Shown in pieces: positions 43,866-53,096 of a DNA stretch of 64,000 nucleotides. Position 1 is the stretch's first letter. Every line of letters starts with the position of its first letter. Where the stretch lies: contig PPHI01000003.1 of NCBI GenBank assembly GCA_002901265.1, positions 1 to 64,000 of the forward strand, written 5' to 3'. Source of the DNA: Rhodopirellula baltica. GTDB taxonomy: Bacteria > Planctomycetota > Planctomycetia > Pirellulales > Pirellulaceae. The position numbers and the translations under genes are program-made. The notes beneath the pieces were generated by a model, which did no database searches, was not told where the DNA came from, and worked only from the letters and a program-made list of their open reading frames with translations.

Positions 43866-45023
43866 ATGACACAAATCCCAGACGAAATCGTTCAGCGGTT
43901 GCTGATGCCCAACGGGGTACAAAAGACAATCGCGATGCCAAGTGGGATGAGTGGCGCGAGTGTGTTTCGATGTCGTACCGCGAGTCACGCCGGACAGCTC
44001 GTCGATTCGTCGTCGCAGTCAGAGGAACTGGCACTGAAATGTTGGCCGGAGCAAACGCCGGGGCACCGAGTGGAGGCGATCCACCAACGCGTCTCCAGTC
44101 TTGCTAGCAAGTTGGACTTGGTACCGAGCTACCGCCGGTCAGTTGATGGCAAAACCGCGGTGGTGGATTTGCGTGGTTGCTGGTGGGAGCTGTCGAGTTG
44201 GATGCCTGGCCAGCCGTTGCCTGCCAATGCTGACATTGCGCAAGTTACCTGCGGGGCCAGAGCACTCCTGGCGGCCCATCGCCATCTGTGCACGATCGAA
44301 TTGGGGCAGGATCGTCATTTTCAGCCACCCGTTTTCGAACCGTGTGTCGCCGTCCAGGAACGCCTGAAGCGGTTGCAAACGATCACCCAGCCGCTCCAAA
44401 GATGCTTTCAAAGCAACCTTGCGGGGTCTGTCCCCGTCAGGCAGTTGACGGGGACAGACCCCGCCCTGGTTTTGCAGGCAATCGATCGGGCTCGGGAGCT
44501 GCTGCGGCGAAATTGGCCAGACCGCTCGCGGCGGATTCAGGCGGAACTCGCAACTCTACAGTTTGACCCTGTTCCCCAGCACTGGATTCTGCGAGATGTC
44601 CACCGCGAGCACCTTTTGTTTGTCGACCGCCAGGTTTCAGGACTCATCGACTTTGACGCGATGCGAATCGATTCCCCGATCGTCGACTTTGCCCGCTGGC
44701 TTGGCAGTTTTGATTGCTTTTGGGAATCGCCGTTCGAAACCGCAACGCAAATCCTGGCGGAAGTCGAACCAGACTCGCCATTAACAGCTAGCCCCGCCAT
44801 CGGTGATCCCCCCCAATTCACCGAGCCGCCGTCAAGTGAACCGGGCACCGGGAGACCAACCGCCCCGCGAGACAGCTCATGGGGACTGGATTCACCTCCC
44901 GCAACTGTCCGACCACCCTCGACTTTCCGAGCGATTGAAGAGGGCAAGTCTATTAAACTATTAATGGCGATCGCCCGCGCCTCACTCTGGCTCAGCTGGG
45001 TAATTGGGTGGTTTGGCTGGTAG
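43866..45023 (+). CDS. Aminoglycoside phosphotransferase-family (APH) kinase-like protein
   Basis: A 385-residue protein-kinase-fold member. The N-terminal lobe (MSGASVFRCRTASH, LALKCWPEQTPG) and the catalytic loop HWILRDVHREHLLFVD, followed by GLIDFDAMRIDSPIVDFARWLGSF, are the APH landmarks, although HGDLHxxN is degenerate here (RDVHREH). The C-terminus after residue 305 is Pro/Ser-rich and unusual. A perfect 19-bp palindrome lies in frame in the middle of the gene (44421-44464). The substrate could be an alcohol, amine or sugar; antibiotic resistance should not be assumed. GTG at 43863 is an alternative start. It is divergent from the sulfatase gene. Confidence 0.75.
   Translation: MTQIPDEIVQRLLMPNGVQKTIAMPSGMSGASVFRCRTASHAGQLVDSSSQSEELALKCWPEQTPGHRVEAIHQRVSSLASKLDLVPSYRRSVDGKTAVVDLRGCWWELSSWMPGQPLPANADIAQVTCGARALLAAHRHLCTIELGQDRHFQPPVFEPCVAVQERLKRLQTITQPLQRCFQSNLAGSVPVRQLTGTDPALVLQAIDRARELLRRNWPDRSRRIQAELATLQFDPVPQHWILRDVHREHLLFVDRQVSGLIDFDAMRIDSPIVDFARWLGSFDCFWESPFETATQILAEVEPDSPLTASPAIGDPPQFTEPPSSEPGTGRPTAPRDSSWGLDSPPATVRPPSTFRAIEEGKSIKLLMAIARASLWLSWVIGWFGW
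44421..44464. repeat. Perfect 19-bp palindromic hairpin within a coding region
   Basis: The arm GCGGGGTCTGTCCCCGTCA (44421-44439), a 6-base loop GGCAGT (44440-44445) and its exact inverse (44446-44464). It is in frame and is translated as AGSVPVRQLTGTDPA. Such GGGGTCTGTCCCC elements look like REP-type units that can insert in genes. Confidence 0.8.
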
Positions 45024-45172
45024 ACGAGTCAAGACAATTTCCTGATTTGAGCCGGGTCGCCGAGCGAGTTGGTCGATTGACCGATTACGCCTCACGCGAT
45101 GCTGAACATTGACGTTTTTTGGCCCTGACAAGTAAACTTCGGGGTTCAATCAAAATCAAAGTCCAAGCGATC

Positions 45173-47914
45173 ATGAATCGAACTGTCACACCCATGCGAA
45201 AGATGCGGCGACTAGAAATGAATTGTCAACGCTACCGCACGAACAACCGTGCGTTGCTAGCCACCCTGCCACGAGCCCTTGCCTTGGTGATGGCCGTTTT
45301 GCTGGCAACCGTTGTCACGCCGGTTTCGGCGCAATTCGATAGCTCGACGTTCTCCCCCGAAGGCTTCGGGCAGAGTGACGCTTTTGGCGAAGGCACCGAT
45401 GTTTTCGACAGCATCAACTTTGGTGGGATCTCGACCGACACAGGCGAACCGTATCAGTTTTCGGCCAAGTACTTTTCGTCGGAAGGTAAAGGTCGCGTTG
45501 AAGTCGAAGCGGTGATCGGAAAGTCGTGGCATATCTATTCCACCACGCAGCCATCGGGCGGACCGCTGCCGACCAAGCTGAAGATCAAATCGCCAGCGAC
45601 GGTCACGATCGTCGGGCCCGTCGAACCAGATGAAGCTCCGACCAAAAGCGTCTCGGACATTTATCCAGGCGTAACCATCGAGGAACACGAAGGCACGGTC
45701 GTCTGGTCGGCTCCGATCGAACTGCCCGCCGGGTTCGAAGGCGACATCGAAGTCGATATTAAGTCCTTGGTTTGCAAAACCGGCGGCTCGTGCATGCCCG
45801 CCAACGAGACATTGATCGCGACCCGTGCTGGTCCCTTTGTGGAACAGCTGTCGGTCGCAAGCACTGTCGACGCAGAAACGGCCGACCCTTTCGCAGCCGA
45901 TTCTTCGAAGGCGACCAAATTCCAAGACGAAGATTACGAGGTGTCTTGGCTCGCCGGTGTCTCGGCTAGTATCGCCGCCGGTCAGCGTGGCGAACTTCTG
46001 TTTCGTGCAAAGCCATCAGGTTCGTATCACGTCTACAGCGCAAAGACCGACGACAGTCGAAACGCGACGAACTTCATCATCACCGAAAAGCATGGTCTCA
46101 AAGTCGGCAAGCCGCATACCGAACAGCCGCTGATCAAATCCAAGGTCATCCCGTCGGTCCGTTATCACGACGGTGAAGCAACTTGGTCGCTGCCAATTTC
46201 AGTACCCGAAGACACCTCGGCCAAAGCGTACGACATCAAAGGTTACATCGCCTACCAAGCATGCAACGACACCAGTTGCTTGCAGCCGATGGCATTCGAG
46301 TTCACCGCCACGGTTCATGTCGCCGACAAAACGGATCTCGCACTTCAGCCGATTAAAATCACCACTGTCAAATACATTCACGCACTCGACGCGGCTGCCG
46401 AAGTCGACTGGGTTGATCCGGTCGATCCGCTGTCCGGCGGTGAAACGCTTTCCGACGCTGGCGGCGACACTCCTGCGGACAGCGTTGCCAACAATGACGC
46501 GGGCAACGAACAAGACGATACCGCCGTTGTTGCGATCACTGACGAGTCAGGTCGCCAGGCTGGCTTGCCAGTCATTTTGTTGCTGGCGTTTGGCGGCGGC
46601 ATCATCCTGAACCTGATGCCATGTGTGTTGCCAGTCGTCGGTCTGAAAGTGATGAGCTTTGTCCAGCAAGCGGGCGAAGATCGTAAACGCGTGATGTTGC
46701 TGAACTTTGCTTACGTCGCGGGCATCTTGTGTGTCTTCGCACTACTCGCCGGGTTGGCCGTGTTCGCGTCGTTTGGATGGGGACAACAACTCGCTTACTT
46801 CCCGGTACGATTGGGACTGACGGTATTGGTGTTCGCCCTTGCGTTGTCGTACTTGGGTGTTTGGGAACTGCCAACGCCAGGCATCGCGACGGGCAACAAA
46901 TCACAAGACTTGCAACAACGCGAAGGCCCAGTCGGCGCGTTCTTTACCGGTGTCTTCGCCACGTTGATGGCGACCCCGTGCAGCGGCCCGTTGTTGGGCG
47001 CGGCACTCGCTTACACGATCTCGTTGCCTGGACCTGAAAAGGCAGCGGTGTTGATGACGGTCGGACTTGGAATGTCGATGCCTTACATCGTGCTGGGGAT
47101 CTTCCCAAGCTTGGTGAGCTTCTTGCCCAAGCCTGGCAACTGGATGGTGACACTCAAGGAGTTCTTGGCGTTTTTGTTCCTCGGCACCGTCGCGTTCTTT
47201 TTCAACCAGTTCAGTGACGCACAAAAACTACCTGTCTTCGTGACGTTGATCGGAGTTTGGTTCGGATGCTGGGTCGTGGGTAAAGTCCCGCCATGGGAGT
47301 CGATGCGAAAGCAGATCCGTGGCTGGTCGATTGGTGTCGTCAGCGCGGTCGCAATCGGCTTCTTTGCGTTTACGTACCTGACCGCCAAGCCAGTCATCCG
47401 CGCCCAAGGCAGCGGTGTCGAATACATCGTCGACGATCACCTACGCTGGGAAAAATACGACGAGCAGCGTTTGAAAGAATTGCACGCGATGGGCAAGACG
47501 GTGATGTTGGATTTCACCGCCGCTTGGTGTGTGAACTGCATCGTCAACAAAGAAGTCGCCCTAGACACCGAGCAGACTCGCAAGATGCTGGACGAATTGG
47601 ACGGCGTCGCGATGCTGGCAGACTTGACCGACCAACCCGAAGACTTGGTGCGAAAGTTGGAAACAGAACTGGGCAGCAAGTCGATTCCGATGCTCGCGAT
47701 TTATCCCGGTAAGTCTCCTGAAAAGCCTATCATCTTGCGTGACCTTGTCACTCAAGGCATGGTGCTGAGTGCGCTCGAATCGGCTGGTCCGAGTGTGGGC
47801 GGAACGAACAAGGCCGCCAACATCGCCAAGCAAGATTCGGCGAATACCGATCGATCGACAAGCTACGTCACGTCAGCTGCGATCACACCTGTCGGCACTG
47901 CCGCCAACCACTGA
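45173..47914 (+). CDS. dsbD: Thiol:disulfide interchange protein DsbD-like (cytochrome c biogenesis transmembrane domain + thioredoxin)
   Basis: A 913-residue protein. A signal peptide is followed by two periplasmic alpha-type domains (YFSSEGKGRVEVEAVIGKSW ... IKSLVCKTGGSCMPAN and GELLFRAKPSGSYHVYSAKT ... KGYIAYQACNDTSCLQP). The central membrane part has eight or so helices with cysteines in NLMPCVLPVVGLK and ATPCSGPLLGAAL, as in DsbD/ScsB. The C-terminal thioredoxin-like domain has AAWCVNC. It should carry reducing equivalents from cytoplasmic thioredoxin to the periplasm. The ATG at 45173 precedes the signal. It lies 16 bp upstream of mnmE, an unusual neighbour, so co-transcription is possible but untested. 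Confidence 0.9.
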   Translation: MNRTVTPMRKMRRLEMNCQRYRTNNRALLATLPRALALVMAVLLATVVTPVSAQFDSSTFSPEGFGQSDAFGEGTDVFDSINFGGISTDTGEPYQFSAKYFSSEGKGRVEVEAVIGKSWHIYSTTQPSGGPLPTKLKIKSPATVTIVGPVEPDEAPTKSVSDIYPGVTIEEHEGTVVWSAPIELPAGFEGDIEVDIKSLVCKTGGSCMPANETLIATRAGPFVEQLSVASTVDAETADPFAADSSKATKFQDEDYEVSWLAGVSASIAAGQRGELLFRAKPSGSYHVYSAKTDDSRNATNFIITEKHGLKVGKPHTEQPLIKSKVIPSVRYHDGEATWSLPISVPEDTSAKAYDIKGYIAYQACNDTSCLQPMAFEFTATVHVADKTDLALQPIKITTVKYIHALDAAAEVDWVDPVDPLSGGETLSDAGGDTPADSVANNDAGNEQDDTAVVAITDESGRQAGLPVILLLAFGGGIILNLMPCVLPVVGLKVMSFVQQAGEDRKRVMLLNFAYVAGILCVFALLAGLAVFASFGWGQQLAYFPVRLGLTVLVFALALSYLGVWELPTPGIATGNKSQDLQQREGPVGAFFTGVFATLMATPCSGPLLGAALAYTISLPGPEKAAVLMTVGLGMSMPYIVLGIFPSLVSFLPKPGNWMVTLKEFLAFLFLGTVAFFFNQFSDAQKLPVFVTLIGVWFGCWVVGKVPPWESMRKQIRGWSIGVVSAVAIGFFAFTYLTAKPVIRAQGSGVEYIVDDHLRWEKYDEQRLKELHAMGKTVMLDFTAAWCVNCIVNKEVALDTEQTRKMLDELDGVAMLADLTDQPEDLVRKLETELGSKSIPMLAIYPGKSPEKPIILRDLVTQGMVLSALESAGPSVGGTNKAANIAKQDSANTDRSTSYVTSAAITPVGTAANH

Positions 47915-47930
47915 TTGAGTTGGTACAGAA

Positions 47931-49315
47931 ATGACATTAGGTGGTGTCGAAGTCTGCGAGACGATCATTGCCATCGCGACGCCGCCAACACAAGCGGTGC
48001 GCGGTGCGATCCGTCTGTCAGGACCTGACGCAATTGACGTCGCGCGGCGGATTGGCATTGTGCCAGCCTCCGAGTCGAAAGCCCATCGAGTCGATTGTGA
48101 AATCGACTTGGCCGCACCGCTGGGCAAGATCCCGGTGCGGGCGTTGCTTTGGCCGACGCGGCGAAGTTATACCGGGCAACCGTCGGTCGAACTGCACACG
48201 TTCGGTTCGCTGCCGATCTTGCAGGCGATCGTTGATGCCGCAACGTCCGTGGGTGCCCGAGCCGCACGCCCGGGTGAATTCACAATGCGGGCATTTTTGG
48301 CAGGGCGATTGGACTTGGCGCAAGCCGAAGCGGTGCTTGGCGTCATCGATGCCGAAACCCGCGGTGCGCTTGACCATGCACTGCGTCAGTTGGCTGGAAA
48401 CCTTTCCAAGCCGATCGAAAAGCTACGCGGTGAGCTGCTGGACTTATTAGCCGACGTCGAAGCGGGGCTGGACTTCGTTGACGAAGACATCCAGTTCATC
48501 GAAGACGATCAATTGACGTCTCGGTTGGAATTCATCGCCAATGCCATTGCCGCGGCGAGGTCACAGCTTGAGCAACGTCGCGAAGACAAGTCCGACTGGA
48601 GCTTGGCACTGCGTGGATTACCGAATGCCGGAAAAAGCAGTTTGATCAATGCGTTGGCCGGACGTGAAGCGGCAATCGTGACCGAGATCGCGGGAACGAC
48701 GCGTGACGTGGTTTCGGTGGGGCTAGAGCTCGACGGTTATCCGTTGACCATTGCCGACACCGCCGGGTTCGAACTCGTCGAAGGCGAAACGGCAGACGAC
48801 CAAATCATGCGACAAGCACAATCACATGCCGGTCGCGCCGGACATGATGCCGATATCCGTTTGTGGTGCGTTGACATCAACGATCAAGCGTTTGCCAGTC
48901 ATGCCGAGCAGATGCGATCGATGGCAGCCGAGAAACGCCGCTCATCGATCGACCTATGGATCGCGACAAAGTGTGATGACCCTGCGATCGTCGCACCGGA
49001 ACCTTGGTTGGCAACCAGTTCGCAAACCGGACGCGGCTTGGATGTCTTGAAGCGTCAAATCGTGGATTCGATCGAGCAACAAAGTTCCGGTGACTCGACA
49101 TCGGTGATCGGGACCGCGGCTCGATGCGTGGTAGTTTGCTTGCGGCTGAACAGGCAATCGAGTCGGCGCTGCAATTTGTTCGCGGAGGCGACGGTCACGA
49201 ATACGTGTCCAGCGAATTGCGATTAGCCGCCTCAAATTTGGGCGAAGTGACCGGCGCGGTTTACACCGACGATATCTTAGACCGGGTCTTCAGTCGCTTT
49301 TGTATTGGCAAGTGA
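47931..49315 (+). CDS. mnmE: tRNA modification GTPase MnmE; apparent frameshift near 49126
   Basis: MnmE (TrmE) with the N-terminal tetrahydrofolate-binding domain (IIAIATPPTQAVRGAIRLSG, PGEFTMRAFLAGRLDLAQAEA), G1 GLPNAGKSSLINAL, G2 AGTTRD, G3 DTAGF, a degenerate G4 ATKCDD and the helical arm. The first frame decays after about 49125 (VCLRLNRQSSRRCN). The second frame (49124-49315) supplies the invariant ending TDDILDRVFSRFCIGK, including the essential Cys. The total is 1385 bases, one short of a multiple of three, giving 461 residues when one base is restored. It installs cmnm5/nm5 groups at wobble U34 with MnmG. Confidence 0.9.
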
Positions 49316-50117
49316 CGGCGAGTTCGGCTCGCATCACCGTGACCGCATTTCCGCTCAGCAGCACGCGGTCGCCGTTGACTTCGCAGTGCACCGTTCCGCC
49401 ACGTCTCGAAGCTTGATATCCGGCAAGCTTGTCTTTACCGATCACGCTCGACCAATACGGTGCCAAGCAGCAATGTGCCGACCCGGTGACCGGGTCTTCA
49501 TTGATGCCGCAACGCGGTGCGAAGAAACGCGAGACAAAGTCAATCGCTTGAGCGTCACCTCGACTGGTCAGGATCACGCCGCGTGTTTCGATAGTTTGCA
49601 GTCGGCTGAAGTCGGGACACACGGATTCGACTTGCGATGCATCGTCGACAACGACAATCAAGTCAAAGCGATTGCGATACACGGGGACTGAGTCGATACC
49701 CAATGCGTTGCACAACTCCGTCGCAATGGTTCCGTCGACGGGTTCGGCCGGGAAGTCCATCTGGATCGTGTTTGCCGACACGGTGCAAGTGAGTTCGCCG
49801 CTGCGAGTTTCGAACCGGATTGGCGAATCCGTTTTGGCGATCTGTTGTTCGACCAGTGCGTGCGTGGTTGCCAATGTCGCGTGACCGCACAAGTCGACTT
49901 CGGTTGCCGGCGTGAACCAACGCAATTGAAATCGATTTGGCGTTTCGGTCGCAACGACAAACGCGGTTTCGGACAGATTCATTTCTGCCGCGACGTTCTG
50001 CATCCATTCATCGGTTGGAAACTGATCCAGCACACATACGGCTGCCGGGTTACCGGCGAACGGCTGATCGGTAAAGGCATCGACTTGCCATAATCGAATC
50101 GGTTGATCGAACACCAC
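49290..50117 (-). CDS. PhzF family phenazine biosynthesis-like isomerase
   Basis: A 275-residue PhzF fold: two related beta halves, with QVDAFTDQPFAGNPAAVCVL at the N-terminus (Glu replaced by Asp/Gln-like surroundings, so the precise active site is uncertain), MNLSETAFVV, TEVDLCGHATLATTHAL and GINEDPVTGSAHCCLAPYW in the C-terminal half. The likely start is the GTG at 50115-50117, because an AGGAG lies 6 bases upstream; an upstream in-frame GTG at 50135 is less supported. Its 3' end overlaps the convergent mnmE gene by 26 bp. Isomerases of this family act on cyclic acids; phenazine production is not implied. Confidence 0.85.
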   Translation of the reverse strand: MVFDQPIRLWQVDAFTDQPFAGNPAAVCVLDQFPTDEWMQNVAAEMNLSETAFVVATETPNRFQLRWFTPATEVDLCGHATLATTHALVEQQIAKTDSPIRFETRSGELTCTVSANTIQMDFPAEPVDGTIATELCNALGIDSVPVYRNRFDLIVVVDDASQVESVCPDFSRLQTIETRGVILTSRGDAQAIDFVSRFFAPRCGINEDPVTGSAHCCLAPYWSSVIGKDKLAGYQASRRGGTVHCEVNGDRVLLSGNAVTVMRAELAVTCQYKSD

Positions 50118-50135
50118 AAACGTCTCCTGTTGCAC

Positions 50136-50463
50136 GCGTTGATTCAGTAGATGTCATTCGTGACAGTGAATCGATTCGCTAGGTTCAATGTGAACGGCAT
50201 TGAGTGCGATCGATGTTGAACATGAATTCTGGCGACCGTAAGCCTGCAACAACACCCGTACCGCAGTGCATTCGTTCAGGCGATAGCCGAGGGGTTTCCT
50301 GCAATTGGGGAAGGTTTCAGCCAACCGACCGTTAACGACATTGTGCGGTTCTATAGTTTGCCAAGTCTCGTTTTTAGCGGTCATCCTACTGCTGGCAAAA
50401 TGTCATTTCTACGACCGGAGTGAACAGCTTCGGATGGAACCTTCAAGCTGAGTGGTGAATCAT
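50136..50463. other. Intergenic region between PhzF and MCP
   Basis: About 328 bases containing one 76-codon minus-strand frame (50154-50384) without homology or a convincing ribosome binding site; I treat it as spurious. I see no repeat or terminator. Confidence 0.4.
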
Positions 50464-51699
50464 ATGGGTTTTGCTTCGAACCGCAATCGACGTGGAAAGA
50501 CCACAAGTCCTGTTGTCTTGGTCCTCGCGATCATTGGAACGGTCGTCTGCTTGGTGCTTGTCTTTCAAGCGTCATCGAGAAATGCAAATCTGACCGAGGG
50601 CTGGGGCCTTGCCAAGGAAAACCAGCTGATGGTGGAACGGCATCTTCACGATTTGGTGCACACTCCTGATTCTTCGAGTCACCGATCGACCGACTTGGAA
50701 ACTGGCCAAAGCCCGTTGATGCAATGGGCAGCGCAGTCAGATTCTGTCGTCTTAGCTGCGATCGAAAAACAACAATCGGCACTCGCAGACATCGCAACCA
50801 TTGATCTGTTGCCAACCGCATCCGGGGAAGCTTCTCAAGAAGTCCTTTCGTTGCAATCAGAGGCTCGGCAGCAGGCTGCGATCATTGCCGAGCAACTCGA
50901 AACGTTAGCGAACTCAAGTCGCCGAACAATGAATTTAGCGATTCGACTTTGCAGCGCTATTGTGCTGCTGGGATGCATCGCACCGCTCGTGTTTGCCGCC
51001 AATCGTCCAGAAGGAACCGCAGATGCGACCGATTCCGATGACGAATCTGACATCGACGAAGCTTCCGCATTCAGCGACGACGAGTTCGCATCGCATCTCG
51101 ACTCGTCAGTCAATTTTGATACGGCACGTGAAGCGACTCAGAATGTCAGTTTCCATATGAATGAACTGGCATCGGATATCGAACGATTCGAGGCAAGCAT
51201 TCGTGAAATCGCTCACAACACGTCCGATGTTGCCACCATTGCCAATCAGGCCGTAGACTCGACGACACGGACCAATTCGACGATTACTCGCCTCGGCGAG
51301 CGGAGCAGTGAGATCGGAAAAGTGGTTGCCGAAATCAATGCGATCGCTGAGCAAACCAATCTATTGGCGTTGAATGCCGCGATCGAGGCAGCCAGAGCGG
51401 GTGAAGCCGGGCAAGGTTTCGCAGTTGTCGCGAACGAAGTGAAAGAGCTTGCACAAAAAGCAAGTGCGTCGACGGATGCGATCGCGAAACGCATTGACGG
51501 GATCCAAGCGGATACCATCGAAGCGATGGATGCGAGCCGGGCAATTTGCGACATCATTGGCCAGATCAGAAACACCCAAAACACGATCGAGGCTGCTGTC
51601 GACAACCAGTCCGATCTGATGTCCAACATTTCATACAAGTTGTCGCAGGTGACGGTTGAAATGTCGCAGCTCTCCGCGACGTATCAGTCGCAAGCTTAG
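50464..51699 (+). CDS. Methyl-accepting chemotaxis-type protein without HAMP domain
   Basis: A 411-residue membrane receptor with two transmembrane segments ([18 protein letters not shown] near residue 20 and [20 protein letters not shown] near 165), enclosing a periplasmic four-helix domain. The signalling tip is [20 protein letters not shown], then [20 protein letters not shown], the canonical MCP hairpin. The usual HAMP domain is replaced by an acidic linker ([20 protein letters not shown]). Chemotaxis kinase coupling is implied but no CheA or CheW is present in the window. The ATG at 50464 is one of two in-frame choices (GTG at 50452). Confidence 0.85.
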   Translation: MGFASNRNRRGKTTSPVVLVLAIIGTVVCLVLVFQASSRNANLTEGWGLAKENQLMVERHLHDLVHTPDSSSHRSTDLETGQSPLMQWAAQSDSVVLAAIEKQQSALADIATIDLLPTASGEASQEVLSLQSEARQQAAIIAEQLETLANSSRRTMNLAIRLCSAIVLLGCIAPLVFAANRPEGTADATDSDDESDIDEASAFSDDEFASHLDSSVNFDTAREATQNVSFHMNELASDIERFEASIREIAHNTSDVATIANQAVDSTTRTNSTITRLGERSSEIGKVVAEINAIAEQTNLLALNAAIEAARAGEAGQGFAVVANEVKELAQKASASTDAIAKRIDGIQADTIEAMDASRAICDIIGQIRNTQNTIEAAVDNQSDLMSNISYKLSQVTVEMSQLSATYQSQA

Positions 51700-51707
51700 C
51701 TATGCCG

Positions 51708-51739
51708 CATCGCCTGACGGGTGAAATCGCCAGGCGATG
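51708..51739. terminator. Convergent hairpin between MCP and HEAT genes
   Basis: A 9-bp perfect stem CATCGCCTG/CAGGCGATG (51708-51716 with 51731-51739) around a 14-base loop lies between the two convergent stop codons. It may terminate either transcript; there is no strong T-run. Confidence 0.5.
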
Positions 51740-51757
51740 AAATCACAAAAGCGTCGA

Positions 51758-52555
51758 TTAGACGGAAGCATCCGCCTTCCGCAGAGCGTCTGATGCGTAT
51801 TGAGCGACCACATCATTATCGTGTTGCGTCAATTCCTCTAACACCGCACTTGAGGCGTCGCACTGAAGCTTTGACAATGAATTCACGGCAGAAAACACAA
51901 CCATCGGATTGCGTTCCTTGGTTAACCGAATCAAAGCTTCTACCGCCGCTTCGCCACCAATCTGACCAAGACTCTTCGCCACAGAACATTGCATTAGCAC
52001 ATTCAGGTTCATCGCGCCGATCAACTTGTCGACACAATGGTCACTCTTGATGTCGCCGAGCGCTTCGGCAGCGGCAGACGCGACATTGATGTCATGGTCT
52101 GCCAACGCTTCCATGAGCGCGTTCTCGGACGACTGATTTCCGATCAACGCCAGTGTGTCGACCGCGAACTTTCTGACGTCCTTATTTTGATCTTCCAAAA
52201 GTCGTTCGAGAGGCACCACGGAGTCGCTTCCGATTCGACACAAAATCTCGCAAGCTGCCGTTCGCGTGAGCACGTTCTCTGCGGCCAATAGTGCCGTTGC
52301 CGCTTCAATCACATCGATTCCACCGATCGACACCAACGTTTCGATCGCGCCGCAATCGTCATTCGAGTTTCGATGCTTAAGCTGCTCTACAAGCTCTGCG
52401 ATCCTGGCACGCGTCTCACTTTCGTTTGACGCTTCCCTGTTTGCCGTTTCAGAATCTGCCGACACATTGGCCTCACCTTCATTGGGGACGACGTTTCCAA
52501 CCTCTTGATTCAGCACTCTTGTTCTCCGGTAATTGTTCACGGTATCCGCTACCAA
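51758..52555 (-). CDS. HEAT-repeat protein
   Basis: A 265-residue protein of about five or six HEAT-like repeats, for example RNSNDDCGAIETLVSIG, LTRTAACEILCRIGSDSVV, DVRKFAVDTLALIGNQSSEN, NVASAAAEALGDIKSDHCVD, MQCSVAKSLGQIGGEAAVEA and MVVFSAVNSLSKLQCDASS. The N-terminal ~40 residues are polar and probably disordered. No enzymatic domain is present. HEAT repeats mediate protein-protein contacts; the gene is convergent with the MCP gene, so a functional link with signalling is possible but only positional. Confidence 0.85.
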   Translation of the reverse strand: MVADTVNNYRRTRVLNQEVGNVVPNEGEANVSADSETANREASNESETRARIAELVEQLKHRNSNDDCGAIETLVSIGGIDVIEAATALLAAENVLTRTAACEILCRIGSDSVVPLERLLEDQNKDVRKFAVDTLALIGNQSSENALMEALADHDINVASAAAEALGDIKSDHCVDKLIGAMNLNVLMQCSVAKSLGQIGGEAAVEALIRLTKERNPMVVFSAVNSLSKLQCDASSAVLEELTQHDNDVVAQYASDALRKADASV

Positions 52556-53096
52556 CTAATCTTCGCGAACCTTGCTCAATGACCCGCGGACCATTTTTGG
52601 CAAGTACCTCCAACGAATCCATATCTCCGTTTCGTTCGAATCCAAACCGTTTTTCACGAACTTCTTTTGATAACTTCAGCCATCACGGTGAACACCTTCT
52701 TGAGAAGCTGCCAACGGAGGTTATCCGTCGCACGACGTACTTTCACGTTGGTTTTACGAAGCAAACAGTGATTTGACGAAACGCTCGAGCCGAAAAGCAA
52801 CCGTCCGAGAACCCCGGATGCGGCGAGGGGTGGGGGACATCACTGCGGTGAGATGAAGCCAACTTGTCCGCGAACCAAAAACGCCGACTCACTGTCATCT
52901 CCGATGACAGCTAGCGGCCTTTTGATTAATCAATTTATTCTCCCCCAATGTCGCCTTCTGATTTGCAAACTCAGCGTTAGAGAACGCTCCTTTCAGCGAG
53001 CGAAAGGCGACACTCGAACATCAAAAGCCTGCTGACGTGGCGAATTGAGTCGCCGCGTTTGGTCAAACGATCGCATCACACGTTTTAGGAAAAACC
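52556..53096. other. Long intergenic region before the methyltransferase
   Basis: 541 bases without a convincing gene. It holds the third copy of the dispersed repeat with an extended structure (52949-53014). The rest shows no tRNA, terminator or recognizable regulatory element. Confidence 0.5.
52949..53014. repeat. Dispersed palindromic repeat, copy 3, with extended inverted arms
   Basis: 52982-53014 matches copy 1 at 29 of 33 positions. In addition, TGTCGCCTT (52949-52957) pairs with AAGGCGACA (53004-53012), and AGCGTT (52973-52978) with AACGCT (52983-52988). The whole could fold into a branched hairpin. Confidence 0.7.

Noticed and set aside
43866-45023. Antibiotic-resistance phosphotransferase
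   Set aside because: The catalytic loop is degenerate (RDVHREH instead of HGDLHxxN) and no resistance context is present, so only the fold family is claimed.
50154-50384. 76-codon minus-strand frame between PhzF and the MCP
   Set aside because: No recognisable domain, no ribosome binding site, and no conserved context.
52556-52940. Short plus-strand frames in the long gap before the methyltransferase
   Set aside because: No domain, no convincing RBS and composition resembling non-coding sequence.
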